Assembly (NCBI RefSeq): GCF_030717995.2
Contig: NZ_CP157743.1
Location: 434,001 to 498,000 of the forward strand
Length of the DNA stretch: 64,000 nt
From: Methylomarinum sp. Ch1-1
GTDB lineage: Bacteria > Pseudomonadota > Gammaproteobacteria > Methylococcales > Methylomonadaceae
Direction of reading: 5' to 3'
Shown here: piece after piece, positions 37,319 through 46,535 of the stretch
Position numbering within the stretch: the first letter of the stretch is position 1
Layout: every line of letters starts with the position of its first letter
Notes under the pieces: generated by a model
Seen by the model: the letters and a program-made list of their open reading frames with translations, nothing else
Databases searched by the model: none
Told to the model about the DNA's origin: nothing
Position numbers and translations under genes: made by a program

Positions 37319-39073
37319 TTAACCCTCTAAACCTGATTCTTGTTGCAACCTGTAATAGAAGCCCTGCTTAGCCATCAGCTCTTGATGTGTTCCTTGCTCA
37401 ACGATATGTCCCTGGTCTATTACAACAATCAAATCGGCATTGATCACAGTCGATAAACGATGAGCTATGACCAGCGTTGTCCTATCTTTCATGATATTTT
37501 CCAGCGCCGCTTGTATCCATTTTTCCGAATTCACATCCAATGCCGACGTCGCTTCATCCAGAATTAAGATAGGCGCATTTTTCAATAGCGCCCTAGCCAA
37601 CGCGAGTCGTTGCTTCTGTCCACCAGACAAAGTAATGCCTTGTTCCCCGATATTGGTATCAAAACCCTCGGTCAATCTCTCTATAAATTCTGTTGCATAG
37701 GCATCGCTTGCCGCCTGAACGATCTGTTCTCGCGTCGCCGTACTTAACTCCCCATAAGCGATATTATTGGCGACCGTATCATTGAACAGCGTGATGTTTT
37801 GAGTCACCAAGGCGATTTGCCTTCTCAAACTAGCTAAATCGTATTCCCTAATATCAACGCCATCCAATAATATTTCGCCTTTATCATATTCGTAAAACCG
37901 GGACAGCAAATTCACGATGGAGCTCTTACCTCCGCCCGATGGACCGACTAGAGCTATCGTTTGTCCTGGCTGAACCTTAAAACTGACATGATTCAAAACA
38001 TATCCGGCGGCTTCATCGTAAGCAAAACTAAGATCTTTAAATTCCAATCTTCCCGTGACGTCTTGGCACTGTTTGCCCCCTTGTTTTTTCTCGGTTTGCT
38101 GATCCAGCACTTCAAATATGCTTTCGGCAGCAACGATGCCTTTTTGAATGGCGCCATTGGCATCGCTTAACTGTCGTATTGGACGAGGCAATAAAAATGC
38201 CGCGGTCAGGTAGCCGACAAAACTGCCGGCACTGACATCTTGCATAAAAAACAAGGCCAGATACATCAAACCCGCTAATGCGATCGAAATAATAAATTGC
38301 ATCAGTGGGTTATGGATGGCCATGGTTGTAGCCATTTTTAATGATTGATTGCGATTATTCCGGCTACTGGCTAAAAAGCGGTTACGTTCATATTCCTGAC
38401 CGCCATAACTCCTGACGATGCGATGACCATTCACCAATTCCGAAGTCACATGAGTCATGTCGCCGACTGAATTCTGAATTCGTTTTCCCAAACGCCTTAA
38501 TCGTTTACTGACATAATTGACCATGACGGCGATCACCGGCGCAATCGCAAAAAAAACCAGTGTCAATCTCCATTCAACATAAAATAAATACGCCAGCAGC
38601 CCCACAACGGTCAACCCCTCCCTGACAAAGGTTCTGATCGCATCGGTGCACGCCTTGGTGACTTCACCGACATTATGGGTGATCCTGGAAATCATGTAGC
38701 CGCTGTTATTTTGATCAAAATAAGGCGTCGGCAGACGCGTATATTGATTAAAAACTTCACACCTCAAGGCATGCACTACATTACTGGAAACCTTCGCAAG
38801 AAAATAATTGCCTAAATAGGCGCCGATCCCCCGGATAAAAACCAGGCCGCTAAAAAAAAGCGGCAAATACAGCATTTTCTGTTTCTCGCCGGCCTGCAGG
38901 GTATCGATGATATGTTTGACTAGCGCCGCAAACATCGGCTGAGTGCTGGAATAAAATAAAAAACCTATAACGCTGATGAAGAAAAGCAAACGATGCGGCA
39001 CTACATAACCGAGCAGACGCCTATATATTCGCGCGCCGGTTTGTTTGCTATGCTTGTTCTTTTTCATAGACAA
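37319..39073 (-). CDS. msbA: Lipid A / LPS core flippase, ABC transporter MsbA
   Basis: A 584-residue half-transporter: six membrane helices in the first 320 residues, then an ATPase domain with Walker A GPSGGGKSS, Q-loop (VTQNITLFNDTV), signature LSGGQKQRLALARALL, Walker B ILILDEATSALD and H-loop VIAHRLST. MsbA flips lipid A-core across the inner membrane, and placement inside an LPS-core cluster supports it over other exporters. Its start overlaps the methyltransferase gene by 26 bases, with an alternative internal start possible. Confidence 0.94.
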   Translation of the reverse strand: MSMKKNKHSKQTGARIYRRLLGYVVPHRLLFFISVIGFLFYSSTQPMFAALVKHIIDTLQAGEKQKMLYLPLFFSGLVFIRGIGAYLGNYFLAKVSSNVVHALRCEVFNQYTRLPTPYFDQNNSGYMISRITHNVGEVTKACTDAIRTFVREGLTVVGLLAYLFYVEWRLTLVFFAIAPVIAVMVNYVSKRLRRLGKRIQNSVGDMTHVTSELVNGHRIVRSYGGQEYERNRFLASSRNNRNQSLKMATTMAIHNPLMQFIISIALAGLMYLALFFMQDVSAGSFVGYLTAAFLLPRPIRQLSDANGAIQKGIVAAESIFEVLDQQTEKKQGGKQCQDVTGRLEFKDLSFAYDEAAGYVLNHVSFKVQPGQTIALVGPSGGGKSSIVNLLSRFYEYDKGEILLDGVDIREYDLASLRRQIALVTQNITLFNDTVANNIAYGELSTATREQIVQAASDAYATEFIERLTEGFDTNIGEQGITLSGGQKQRLALARALLKNAPILILDEATSALDVNSEKWIQAALENIMKDRTTLVIAHRLSTVINADLIVVIDQGHIVEQGTHQELMAKQGFYYRLQQESGLEG

Positions 39074-39701
39074 CCCAAACTGTATTGGCGTAACGATTAT
39101 TGTATTTTTGCCCCGGATACATTAATTTTCGAATGGCTCGAATCCATAAAGATTTCGGTTTTTCGGTAACAAATTTCTCGACGATATTTAGCCGATGCTT
39201 ATCCGCCTGATAAGTAAAGAAGTTTTCGGCCTGCTGGCAATTAAAAAACCACTTATGTCTATCCGCCGGTTTTTCTACCGGCAATCCATAATGCAAAAAA
39301 TCGCCACTGCCTTTTTCTATTTTGCGCCTCGCATCGCGCCAGCAATTTGGAAGCGAAATAATAATATATCGCTGTGAAATGCGTATCAGTTCATCAAACA
39401 GCAAATGCAAGTTATCCAGGTGCTCCAAGACCTCTATACATAACACACAATTAAATTCATTATCCTGAAAAGGCAAGGACTTCAGGCAGTCCAAATTCAG
39501 TTGAATATCAGGGTCACCCGCCATGTCAACTCCGACATAATCACAATTCTGCAACAAAGTCCTTAATGGCGCCTGAAAACAACCGATATCAGCCACGCGC
39601 TGGGTTAAATATCGCTCAAACCGCTTGGCAACAAATTCACTTCGCTGATGCCGCTCTTTAAAATGAACAAATTCAGTCTGCAATGCTCTCTTCCTTATCA
39701 A
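39048..39701 (-). CDS. Class I SAM-dependent methyltransferase in the LPS cluster
   Basis: A 217-residue protein. The SAM site is VADIGCFQAPLRTLL (a DxG motif with Cys in place of the usual second Gly), followed by YVGVDMAGDPD and the post-motif VLCIEVLEHLDNLHLLFDEL. This is methyltransfer type 11/12, common in glycan and O-antigen loci. Its substrate is probably a sugar or lipid-linked glycan. It overlaps msbA by 26 bases. Confidence 0.8.
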   Translation of the reverse strand: MIRKRALQTEFVHFKERHQRSEFVAKRFERYLTQRVADIGCFQAPLRTLLQNCDYVGVDMAGDPDIQLNLDCLKSLPFQDNEFNCVLCIEVLEHLDNLHLLFDELIRISQRYIIISLPNCWRDARRKIEKGSGDFLHYGLPVEKPADRHKWFFNCQQAENFFTYQADKHRLNIVEKFVTEKPKSLWIRAIRKLMYPGQKYNNRYANTVWVVYEKEQA

Positions 39702-39726
39702 TAATTACTTTAACGATCTTCAAGGC

Positions 39727-40929
39727 CTAAACTCGCAATTTATCGTCGCGTCGATGACTAACGCGATCGATTTTAAAACAAGTCGTCGTTGCGCCAATAA
39801 ACGCTACCGGTATCCAATAAGCGAACCATAGGGATGTCGGCCTCGTTAAGGGATATTGGCCGTTGGTCATCAAACAAAGAATGCCAAAAAACAAGCAAAT
39901 GCCCCATAGCCCTATGATTGAGTCGCGCTGTTTGAACCCAGCAATAAAACATAAGCATAAATTCATCAAGAACAACAAAACTCCAACGATCCCTCCCATT
40001 CTGAATACCGCCAATAAAATATTATGACTATGGTTGAATTTTTCACCACTGTCGATAAATATAGGCGGCCTGTGGCTAGCCCCTTGACCAAACCAAAAAT
40101 ATTCAAGGGATTCATAAAAAGAAGCGCGCCAGATTTCTCCTCGGTATGGAAAATGCAGGCCCCGGCTAAATATCTGTTTTGCCGTTTCGCTCAACAATAA
40201 CACCGACAGCAAAATAATCGCTAATGCAATAAAATATATTAAAAACTTCTTAAGCCTAAAGCCTTGACAATAGGCTACTAGAGGCATAGAGATCAGAAAA
40301 GCAATTTGAGGCCCTCGCGATTTCGCCAATAACAAAATCATAATGAACGGGATGGACAAAGCGGAAATACCCAGCTTATGTGACAGCGATTTTTCCTCAA
40401 GCACCCACCAAAAGCAGGCTAAAAGTAGCATGCCGGCAAAAATCGCCTCATCGATCGGACGGTCACTATAACGAATAGCCAAAGGGTTTTCGTAAGTGTT
40501 GAAATGCTCCCAGATACCGTGCAGATAATAAAAAAAACCCGTCAGTATCAATGCTTTAAATAAAAGAGAGGAGTAATCTTCCCTTTTATATTGAACAAAA
40601 AAAATCGCACCTATCAGGCAATAGGTCGTAAACAAATACCTTAGATAGGTCAGCGTTTGCTCATTCGAATAATGGATCGACCATGTGCTGTTTAAAAAAA
40701 GATAAGCGGCAAAAACAACGGTACTGACAATAATCCAATTGGGAATTTCAAGCTGCTTAAAATAAAAAAAGGCCAACAATACGACGGCGGGGCAAACCCC
40801 TATATAAAAAAATGTATTCTGCTTACTCGTTGTAGGGAATAAAAAATAACCTAAAAGAAACACTGTCGTCGTAATTAAAACCCATTGATCAATAGTTTTT
40901 TTAACATAAAACATCAATTTAGTATTCAT
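39727..40929 (-). CDS. O-antigen ligase/polymerase family membrane protein (WaaL-like)
   Basis: A 400-residue protein with about 11-12 membrane helices. The Wzy_C-type periplasmic loop shows the ligase/polymerase signature region RGEIWRASFYESLEYFWFGQ with the HNILLAVF end and a conserved His in KFNHSHNIL; RSRGPQI-like KSRGPQIAFL precedes it. It probably joins O-antigen or other glycan to lipid A-core at the periplasmic face. Ligase and polymerase members are hard to separate by eye, but the core-cluster context favours WaaL. The gene is AT-rich and has long A/T runs unlike the T2SS and copper genes. Confidence 0.83.
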   Translation of the reverse strand: MNTKLMFYVKKTIDQWVLITTTVFLLGYFLFPTTSKQNTFFYIGVCPAVVLLAFFYFKQLEIPNWIIVSTVVFAAYLFLNSTWSIHYSNEQTLTYLRYLFTTYCLIGAIFFVQYKREDYSSLLFKALILTGFFYYLHGIWEHFNTYENPLAIRYSDRPIDEAIFAGMLLLACFWWVLEEKSLSHKLGISALSIPFIMILLLAKSRGPQIAFLISMPLVAYCQGFRLKKFLIYFIALAIILLSVLLLSETAKQIFSRGLHFPYRGEIWRASFYESLEYFWFGQGASHRPPIFIDSGEKFNHSHNILLAVFRMGGIVGVLLFLMNLCLCFIAGFKQRDSIIGLWGICLFFGILCLMTNGQYPLTRPTSLWFAYWIPVAFIGATTTCFKIDRVSHRRDDKLRV

Positions 40930-41051
40930 AATCTATCATCGATCCATTTTTTGATAAAATCCATGTCTTAACTCATCTAAACTCTATTTTTACGCCTGAA
41001 TGATTCCAGAACTTAATACGCATACGAAACTTCGATTTTCTAATATGGGCT

Positions 41052-41735
41052 TTAGCCATTTTTTATCAATCTACTTTTAATCAATCTAAACCTCTCTTTG
41101 CCTATGAGAAAATTCCGGAGTTTCCTAATGCTTCTTTCCAATTTTTTCAACCAATGTACTCTCTCGACTGTCGCTATGCTTTTATAAAGTTCAATTTGAT
41201 TGATTAATTGACTGGCCGGTGATTTCCAGGTGATTATCAAGCATTTTTTTTCTTCATCGGCAAAACATAAAACGGCATCAGGAAAAAACTCTTGAATTTT
41301 GGCCAGCCATTTTTGTGAACGCCATACGGTACAATGCGCATTCTGCCCATTCGGTAAGATATGTTTCGCCAAGCAAGTCGATATATTGAAAAAAACGTGT
41401 GAAGAAAGGCTTTTCATATGTCTTAAGACATCGTCTATATCCTCTTCCGGTATATGCTCTAATACGTCCGTATTGATGATTAAATCAACACGATCGGTTT
41501 TTATTTCCGAGAATTCCGTTATTGCCGGATCATAGCGGTGATATACCGCATCCCCATAGTCTAGCGTTTTAATCAAATCACTTTGTCCGCACCCATACTC
41601 CAACAGTGAATTTGGCTTCAAATCAACGATACAGGCTTGAATATGCGTGTCAAAATAATGTCCTGTATAGCCATATTTTTTTGAATCATGCAACTCTGAA
41701 TATTGTCCGATCAAATTCTTATCAATAACGCCCAT
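41052..41735 (-). CDS. SAM-dependent methyltransferase-like protein
   Basis: A 227-residue protein of the type often found in glycan loci. SLLEYGCGQSDLIKTL is the SAM motif I (E/DxGCG), and LIINTDVLEHIPEEDIDDVL is the post-I motif. The N-terminus KKYGYTGHYFD is shared with sugar methyltransferases. The C-terminal 30 residues are highly basic (RSIRKLRNFLIG...RLIKSRLIKNG). A 122-base AT-rich gap separates it from the O-antigen ligase gene. The substrate is unknown. Confidence 0.75.
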   Translation of the reverse strand: MGVIDKNLIGQYSELHDSKKYGYTGHYFDTHIQACIVDLKPNSLLEYGCGQSDLIKTLDYGDAVYHRYDPAITEFSEIKTDRVDLIINTDVLEHIPEEDIDDVLRHMKSLSSHVFFNISTCLAKHILPNGQNAHCTVWRSQKWLAKIQEFFPDAVLCFADEEKKCLIITWKSPASQLINQIELYKSIATVERVHWLKKLERSIRKLRNFLIGKERFRLIKSRLIKNG

Positions 41736-41921
41736 TCTTAACGACCTTTTCTATTTCAAATACTTTTAAATTTATTTTTTTTCGCAACTATTCAGTATAA
41801 AAATGTTTTTCTATCAGTTACTTGCTTCGGAAGACGCCGCTTACCCAGCATCTATAGATATTCCACAAATGACTGGTAAAGAAGGAAATATTTTCTCAAT
41901 ACCAAGCTGAATAGTTACAAA

Positions 41922-43067
41922 TTAGTGCAAATTCAATAATCTCAGGATTTTTTCAGCTCTCAAATACCATTGCAATTGCAAGCTGCGCCGATAACTCAGC
42001 TTACTTGCAGATTGATAGTTCTGACTATGATCTAAGAGTTGCTCTATGGCTTCAGCGAATTCAGTGGCATTTCTACTCGAACAGTAGAGTCCGGTTTCGC
42101 GTAAAACTTCTCGCGTACTTGGCAAATCACTGGCGACAACCGGCAAGCCATGCGACAAAAAATCGAGAGCTTTTACCGGGCAGGTTAGATATCTGCTATA
42201 GAATGTATCCTGCAATGGAACTAAACCGATACTGACGTCTTGATCGAGAATCCGGTGCAACTCAGCGGGACTCACAAAGGCGTCGAATTTTAACACGTCT
42301 TCAAGCCCCAGTTCTCGCGCCTCGCCTCTTAACTGCAACACTTGTTTTTCATGTCCGCCATAGCAGGATAGAGTAATATTTTTATGCTTCAGTAGTTTTG
42401 CAACATCATAGATAAAATCACTCCCTTTGTAGCCATGAAGATGGCCGATATAAGCAACCCGCCTTTTAGATCTGCGCTGCTCTAAATTCTGGTGTTTAAA
42501 TTTCAAGCATCCTAGGGACAAAGCCACTATAGGCAGCTTATTCCAAAATTGTTGGTACAGCGCTCTTTGGTGTTCAGTCAGGCAAATCAACCCATCGACT
42601 TTAGGAATCAACAGCCGTTCAGCCCATTGCCTGCGCAGTGCGCTAAAACCTTGTTTAGGCAGATGCGCACGATTCAAATAATAATCATGCGACTCATAAA
42701 CGACTTTTAGGGATGGATTTTTTTTCTTGATTTTCAACAATCGAGATAGGGCGCCCAGCTCCCGCGTTAACACTATAACGTGGTCGCCGCTGTGCAAATA
42801 CTCTTCTATCTTTAAGATAGCTTGCTGATAAACATCACGCGCGCCAGGTCTTGTTTCTTTAACCCTATAAATGCTGAGATACGACGATGGCTCCAATCCA
42901 TAAAAGTGCTGTAGATCTTGTTCCGTCTCCGAATCATCTCCTGAAGCGACAAAATAGTCCGTCGCTATTTTGTGCTGAGCAAATGACATCGCGTTTAGAA
43001 GCCCCATATACACGATAGGCCCAGGTTTCAGCCATTTACTTTTATTTATCCAAACAACTCTCAGCAT
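41922..43067 (-). CDS. Family 4 glycosyltransferase
   Basis: A 381-residue GT-B glycosyltransferase. The N-domain includes VVYESHDYYLNRAHL and DGLICLTEHQRALY; the C-domain has RRVAYIGHLHGYKGSDFIYDV, then FVSPAELHRILDQDVSIGLVPL and the donor-site region CPVKALDFLSHGLPVVASDL ending STREVL. These are GT4-type signatures. It lies 21 bases downstream of the GT9 gene. It probably adds an LPS-core or O-antigen sugar, but the donor and acceptor cannot be inferred. Confidence 0.85.
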   Translation of the reverse strand: MLRVVWINKSKWLKPGPIVYMGLLNAMSFAQHKIATDYFVASGDDSETEQDLQHFYGLEPSSYLSIYRVKETRPGARDVYQQAILKIEEYLHSGDHVIVLTRELGALSRLLKIKKKNPSLKVVYESHDYYLNRAHLPKQGFSALRRQWAERLLIPKVDGLICLTEHQRALYQQFWNKLPIVALSLGCLKFKHQNLEQRRSKRRVAYIGHLHGYKGSDFIYDVAKLLKHKNITLSCYGGHEKQVLQLRGEARELGLEDVLKFDAFVSPAELHRILDQDVSIGLVPLQDTFYSRYLTCPVKALDFLSHGLPVVASDLPSTREVLRETGLYCSSRNATEFAEAIEQLLDHSQNYQSASKLSYRRSLQLQWYLRAEKILRLLNLH

Positions 43068-43088
43068 TATGCCTCCCTATCCGCAACA

Positions 43089-44183
43089 TTATGGTTTCAG
43101 CATTGTTTGAAGAACGGCGTCAAAAACGTCTTTAGGCCGCAATGCCTGAAGACAATCGCTTATCATGCTGTCCCCACAACCTTTTAGCCCGCAGGGTCGA
43201 CAGGTAAAGTCTTCCGTCAATACTTTATGGCTGACCTTCCATGGACTCCATACTTTGTCTGTGGTGGGTCCGAACAAAGCAACACAGGGCGTATTAACCG
43301 CTGCGGCAACGTGCATAGCCACCGAATCCAAACCAAGAAAACAATCGGCAAATTTTATCAGCGCCCCCGTTTCATTTAAGCTTAACTGTCCAGATAGGTT
43401 AATCACCGAATTACGCACTTTATGCAGTATCGCCTCCACATATTCGACTTCCTTCTCTGCAGGCCCTGATATTACTACCACGCAATGCCCAGCATCCTTC
43501 AAAGCATCAATCACTTGCGCGAAACCTTCAGGATTCCACGCCTTAAACATCCACCTTGACGTTGGATGAATGACAATCACCTGTTGATCCCTAGCTTGCT
43601 TAGAGAGCAATTGTCTAATTTTCTCTTCAGAAGCCCGGCTAGTTATAAATGTTAATTTTTTCTGATCCTCTTTAGGATGCAAGCCTAAACGTCGTATCGC
43701 ATCTAAATTCTTTTCTACCGTATGCCGATAATACTTGGATATTCTGTATATATGGGTAAAGCTTTTGCGCCAAAATTTTCCCCTGCGATGCTGATAAGGT
43801 AGTGATACGGAATAGGTGGGATTCAAGATGCGTGTTATCCAGGCTCCACGCCAACGATCAGTCAGATTAATGATCAAGCCATACTCATTTTCATGCAATT
43901 GTTTGAACAATTGATATTCGTGATGCGCCTGAATCATCACCCCTTGAGCCTTCCATTTCCTATCGATTGTATAAACGCGATGAACATAGGGATTGCTATC
44001 GAGCATGACGGCCGTTTCTTGATAGATCAGCGCATCTATTTCTACATGCGGATATTGTTGCTTAAGCACGCTGTATATCGGCGTTGTAAGCAGCACGTCC
44101 CCCAAATGCTGCAATTTAATCACTAAAATCCGTTTAATGCGCTTGAAATCTATTACATCATTTTCGACATTAATTTCTATCAC
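43089..44183 (-). CDS. Heptosyltransferase of the GT9 family (WaaQ-like)
   Basis: A 364-residue GT9 enzyme. The N-terminus KRILVIKLQHLGDVLLTTPI is the family motif. Later features are VIHPTSRWMFKAWNPEGFAQ, VVISGPAEKEVEYV, CFLGLDSVAMHVAAAVNTPC and FGPTTDKVWSPW, and a cysteine-rich end CRPCGLKGCGD that is usual in heptosyltransferase III (WaaQ). It adds a side heptose or related sugar to the LPS core. It is the first gene of the minus-strand LPS cluster. WaaC and WaaF equivalents are encoded separately at 8-10 kb. Confidence 0.85.
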   Translation of the reverse strand: MIEINVENDVIDFKRIKRILVIKLQHLGDVLLTTPIYSVLKQQYPHVEIDALIYQETAVMLDSNPYVHRVYTIDRKWKAQGVMIQAHHEYQLFKQLHENEYGLIINLTDRWRGAWITRILNPTYSVSLPYQHRRGKFWRKSFTHIYRISKYYRHTVEKNLDAIRRLGLHPKEDQKKLTFITSRASEEKIRQLLSKQARDQQVIVIHPTSRWMFKAWNPEGFAQVIDALKDAGHCVVVISGPAEKEVEYVEAILHKVRNSVINLSGQLSLNETGALIKFADCFLGLDSVAMHVAAAVNTPCVALFGPTTDKVWSPWKVSHKVLTEDFTCRPCGLKGCGDSMISDCLQALRPKDVFDAVLQTMLKP

Positions 44184-44326
44184 GAGACAATTCAGAATAC
44201 TTAGTTAAAGGCTATGCAGCCTGGCTATTGAAAAATCCAATCGACTGCCCCCATGATCATGCAAATAACAATTATTCCTTAACACCCGCAATTCCCAGCT
44301 TGGAAATTGCGGCTTTAACACTTGAT

Positions 44327-45100
44327 TTATGACTTTATGTCCATTCGTCGTTGTAACCAGGAGCTGCAAACGTCAAGGCTTTTAAATAGCAGACTCGAAC
44401 CTTGCAACGCCACCGCATCCACCAAACAATACCAGGCCGCAACGCCGCTGGGCGGATTGCCTTGAGTCAGACCTGAGGCCGGGTCTATTTCGGCCCAGGC
44501 CCAGGTTCCGGCAGTCGTTCCGACTAATTCCAACCAGCTGGTGATGAAGAAAGCGGCCAGATACACCATAGGCGAGCGACCTTTAAACAAATACAGCAAA
44601 AACACGCAGAACAGCAAAAAGCCGATCGTATCCTGTCGTTCCGCCATGCCGCTGATCCCCCATAACGCCCAGGCGCCGCAGACGACCACGACCAAAACGG
44701 CGATCTGACGGGCGTGCTTTTGGAACAGGCCTGAGCGTCCCAAGGCGACTGCGGTTAAATAGACCAGTCCGTGACCGGCTGGCACATAGGCGGGAAGATT
44801 TTCGAAGCGATAAATATAACCCCGCATAAACAACGAAGCAAAATTCTCACCGATCGTTGCAAAAGCGACCGCAATTAATACTTGCACGCGGACATATTTG
44901 CATTCGCCCCACAAGAAGCCGAGCAGGAACATCCAGCCGCAAACCGCCAACGCCGTCTGCATTTCAATCGGTGCAAAGGAGTCGATAATTAAACATGCTG
45001 CGGTAGTCACGAAGGTGAAAGCGGCGATGAAATAATCCCTTTTTCGATGTTCCGCCTGAACGCCGGGTTCGGGAAAATGAGCAAGTTCAAATATAGCCAT
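44327..45100 (-). CDS. Unknown integral membrane protein
   Basis: A 257-residue hydrophobic protein with about eight membrane helices. I do not recognise the family. Visible are a short cytoplasmic start (FELAHFPEPG), polar loops RGYIYRFENLPAYVPAGHG and WAWAEIDPASGLTQGNPP, and a C-terminal helix with WYCLVDAVALQ. Such conserved loops with Tyr, His and Gly-Pro suggest an enzyme or carrier rather than a structural helix bundle. It begins 42 bases after the YqaA-like gene, so both may share a transcript. Confidence 0.65.
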   Translation of the reverse strand: MAIFELAHFPEPGVQAEHRKRDYFIAAFTFVTTAACLIIDSFAPIEMQTALAVCGWMFLLGFLWGECKYVRVQVLIAVAFATIGENFASLFMRGYIYRFENLPAYVPAGHGLVYLTAVALGRSGLFQKHARQIAVLVVVVCGAWALWGISGMAERQDTIGFLLFCVFLLYLFKGRSPMVYLAAFFITSWLELVGTTAGTWAWAEIDPASGLTQGNPPSGVAAWYCLVDAVALQGSSLLFKSLDVCSSWLQRRMDIKS

Positions 45101-45142
45101 CTTAATCTACTCGGAATTTAAGCTTGAATATCCGCCGGCGAT

Positions 45143-45571
45143 TTACACCAGCGCCGTCGACGCGTAGGCAATGAGCGCATATCTGGCTGCCTTACCTACT
45201 AAAATTGCCGCTATCGATGTCACAATGGACATTCTCAGCCAGCCACCGGCGAAACAGAGACCATCGCCAATAACCGGCAGCCATGAAAACAACAGCGCCC
45301 ACCCCCCCCATTTCCTGAGGACGACAATTGATTTTTGCTTTCTTTCAGACAACACCTTTTCTGCAGGATATTTTTTTGCGGCAAAAACCCCCAAACCCCA
45401 AGTCGTGATCGCGCCTAAGGTGTTGCCGATGGTCGCGACAACCACCAACACCGCCAACGATTGCTTGCCGGCGGCAACCATGTAAGCCAACACTGCCTCC
45501 GAGCCACCCGGCGCAATGGTCGATGAAATGAAGGCGCTGCCAAAAAGCAATGCCAATGAATCTTCCTGCAT
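45143..45571 (-). CDS. yqaA: YqaA-like inner-membrane protein (DedA/VTT superfamily)
   Basis: A 142-residue membrane protein with the YqaA pattern: FISSTIAPGGSEAVLAYMV, then ATIGNTLGAITTWGLGV and the helix RKWGGWALLFSWLPVIGDGL, which includes the conserved GD of the VTT (SNARE-associated) fold. The superfamily is associated with lipid scrambling or membrane homeostasis. Its start codon lies only about 15 bases past the terminator of the copper operon upstream, so expression depends on read-through or a promoter inside the cupredoxin gene. Confidence 0.85.
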   Translation of the reverse strand: MQEDSLALLFGSAFISSTIAPGGSEAVLAYMVAAGKQSLAVLVVVATIGNTLGAITTWGLGVFAAKKYPAEKVLSERKQKSIVVLRKWGGWALLFSWLPVIGDGLCFAGGWLRMSIVTSIAAILVGKAARYALIAYASTALV

Positions 45572-45586
45572 TTTCTTATACCCACG

Positions 45587-45623
45587 AAAAAGCCCCTGAA
45601 ACCGACAGTTCCAGGGGCTTTTT
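45587..45623. terminator. Terminator downstream of the anchored copper protein cluster
   Basis: A stem of AAAAAGCCCCTG and CAGGGGCTTTTT with a 12-base loop. The T-run on each strand means it could act both ways. On minus it follows the cupredoxin gene by 12 bases and precedes the YqaA start by about 15. Confidence 0.85.
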
Positions 45624-45635
45624 AGCTATACTTCG

Positions 45636-46535
45636 CTATTTTTCAGGCAGATCAATCGATTTTTTCGATAAAATCGATTTAACGAGACCGCTTATTATCT
45701 TAATGATCATGCCGATCGCTTGCGAAAGCAGCTCAAAAACATAGGCAACCCCTTCGCTAAAAGTCATACCTTTGAATTTGTTCGCTAACAGCGGCGCCAA
45801 TAAAAAGCCCGCCGCTAAACCAAGCACCATGAGCCCGGAGACAAACGATTTCTGAGCGCCAGCCCCATCTCCGCCTGTCGCGCCTCCCGCCGCCGGCGCA
45901 GCAGCCGCACCTGGTTTAGCAGTCGGCGTCAGATCAGGAATGCTTTCACTGTAATCATCTTGGATAACTTGAGCGGTAACCCCTGGAATACTCGGCAAAT
46001 CACCGCTACCATCGCCGATTTTCAGCTGCGCCTTCATGCCTTTTTCCATGTGCTGCGAAATATCGCAATGCACGAGATACGTTTTGTCTCCCGGTGGAAA
46101 AATCAGCGTGCCAGACACCTTACCCGGCCCGGTCACTTCCAGGTGAAACATGCCTTTTGGATACAGATATTTTGGCAAACCGTGCATCATCCATTGATGG
46201 CGGATATTGTCGTCATTAACAAAATGCACGGTCAATTTGGTGCAGGGTTCGAACTGAAACTCCTGCTTGTCGAAGGCGAACATGGTGCCGGGAAATTTCT
46301 CGGAATACTTATGACCGGCATGAACGGTGATTTCTTTGGTCGCCGCGATGCTGTCGCAACCGCCGGGCAAGGTATCGGTATTCTGCCCCATCACCATCGC
46401 GCCATCCATATCCATCAAATGCCCGCCGCCGTGATCCATCATGCGGTTATGGTCCTGAAATTCCTTGGCAAGGCTATCAGTTGCGGAGAACGCCATTATT
46501 AATGCAGCTATTGATAATAATTTATCCATTATCAA
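45636..46535 (-). CDS. Membrane-anchored cupredoxin-domain protein
   Basis: A 299-residue exported protein. It has a Sec signal (LLSIAALIMAFSATDSLA), a Met/His-rich mature start (HNRMMDHGGGHLMDMDGAMV), and a cupredoxin fold in the middle with the T1 ligands in order: His in NIRHQWMMHG, Cys-His-Met in VHCDISQHMEKGM. An Ala/Gly/Pro linker (about 215-235) leads to one or two hydrophobic segments near the C-terminus, so the copper domain is tethered to the membrane. Its start overlaps the multicopper oxidase stop by 4 bases, so it is probably a dedicated electron or copper partner. Confidence 0.85.
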   Translation of the reverse strand: MIMDKLLSIAALIMAFSATDSLAKEFQDHNRMMDHGGGHLMDMDGAMVMGQNTDTLPGGCDSIAATKEITVHAGHKYSEKFPGTMFAFDKQEFQFEPCTKLTVHFVNDDNIRHQWMMHGLPKYLYPKGMFHLEVTGPGKVSGTLIFPPGDKTYLVHCDISQHMEKGMKAQLKIGDGSGDLPSIPGVTAQVIQDDYSESIPDLTPTAKPGAAAAPAAGGATGGDGAGAQKSFVSGLMVLGLAAGFLLAPLLANKFKGMTFSEGVAYVFELLSQAIGMIIKIISGLVKSILSKKSIDLPEK

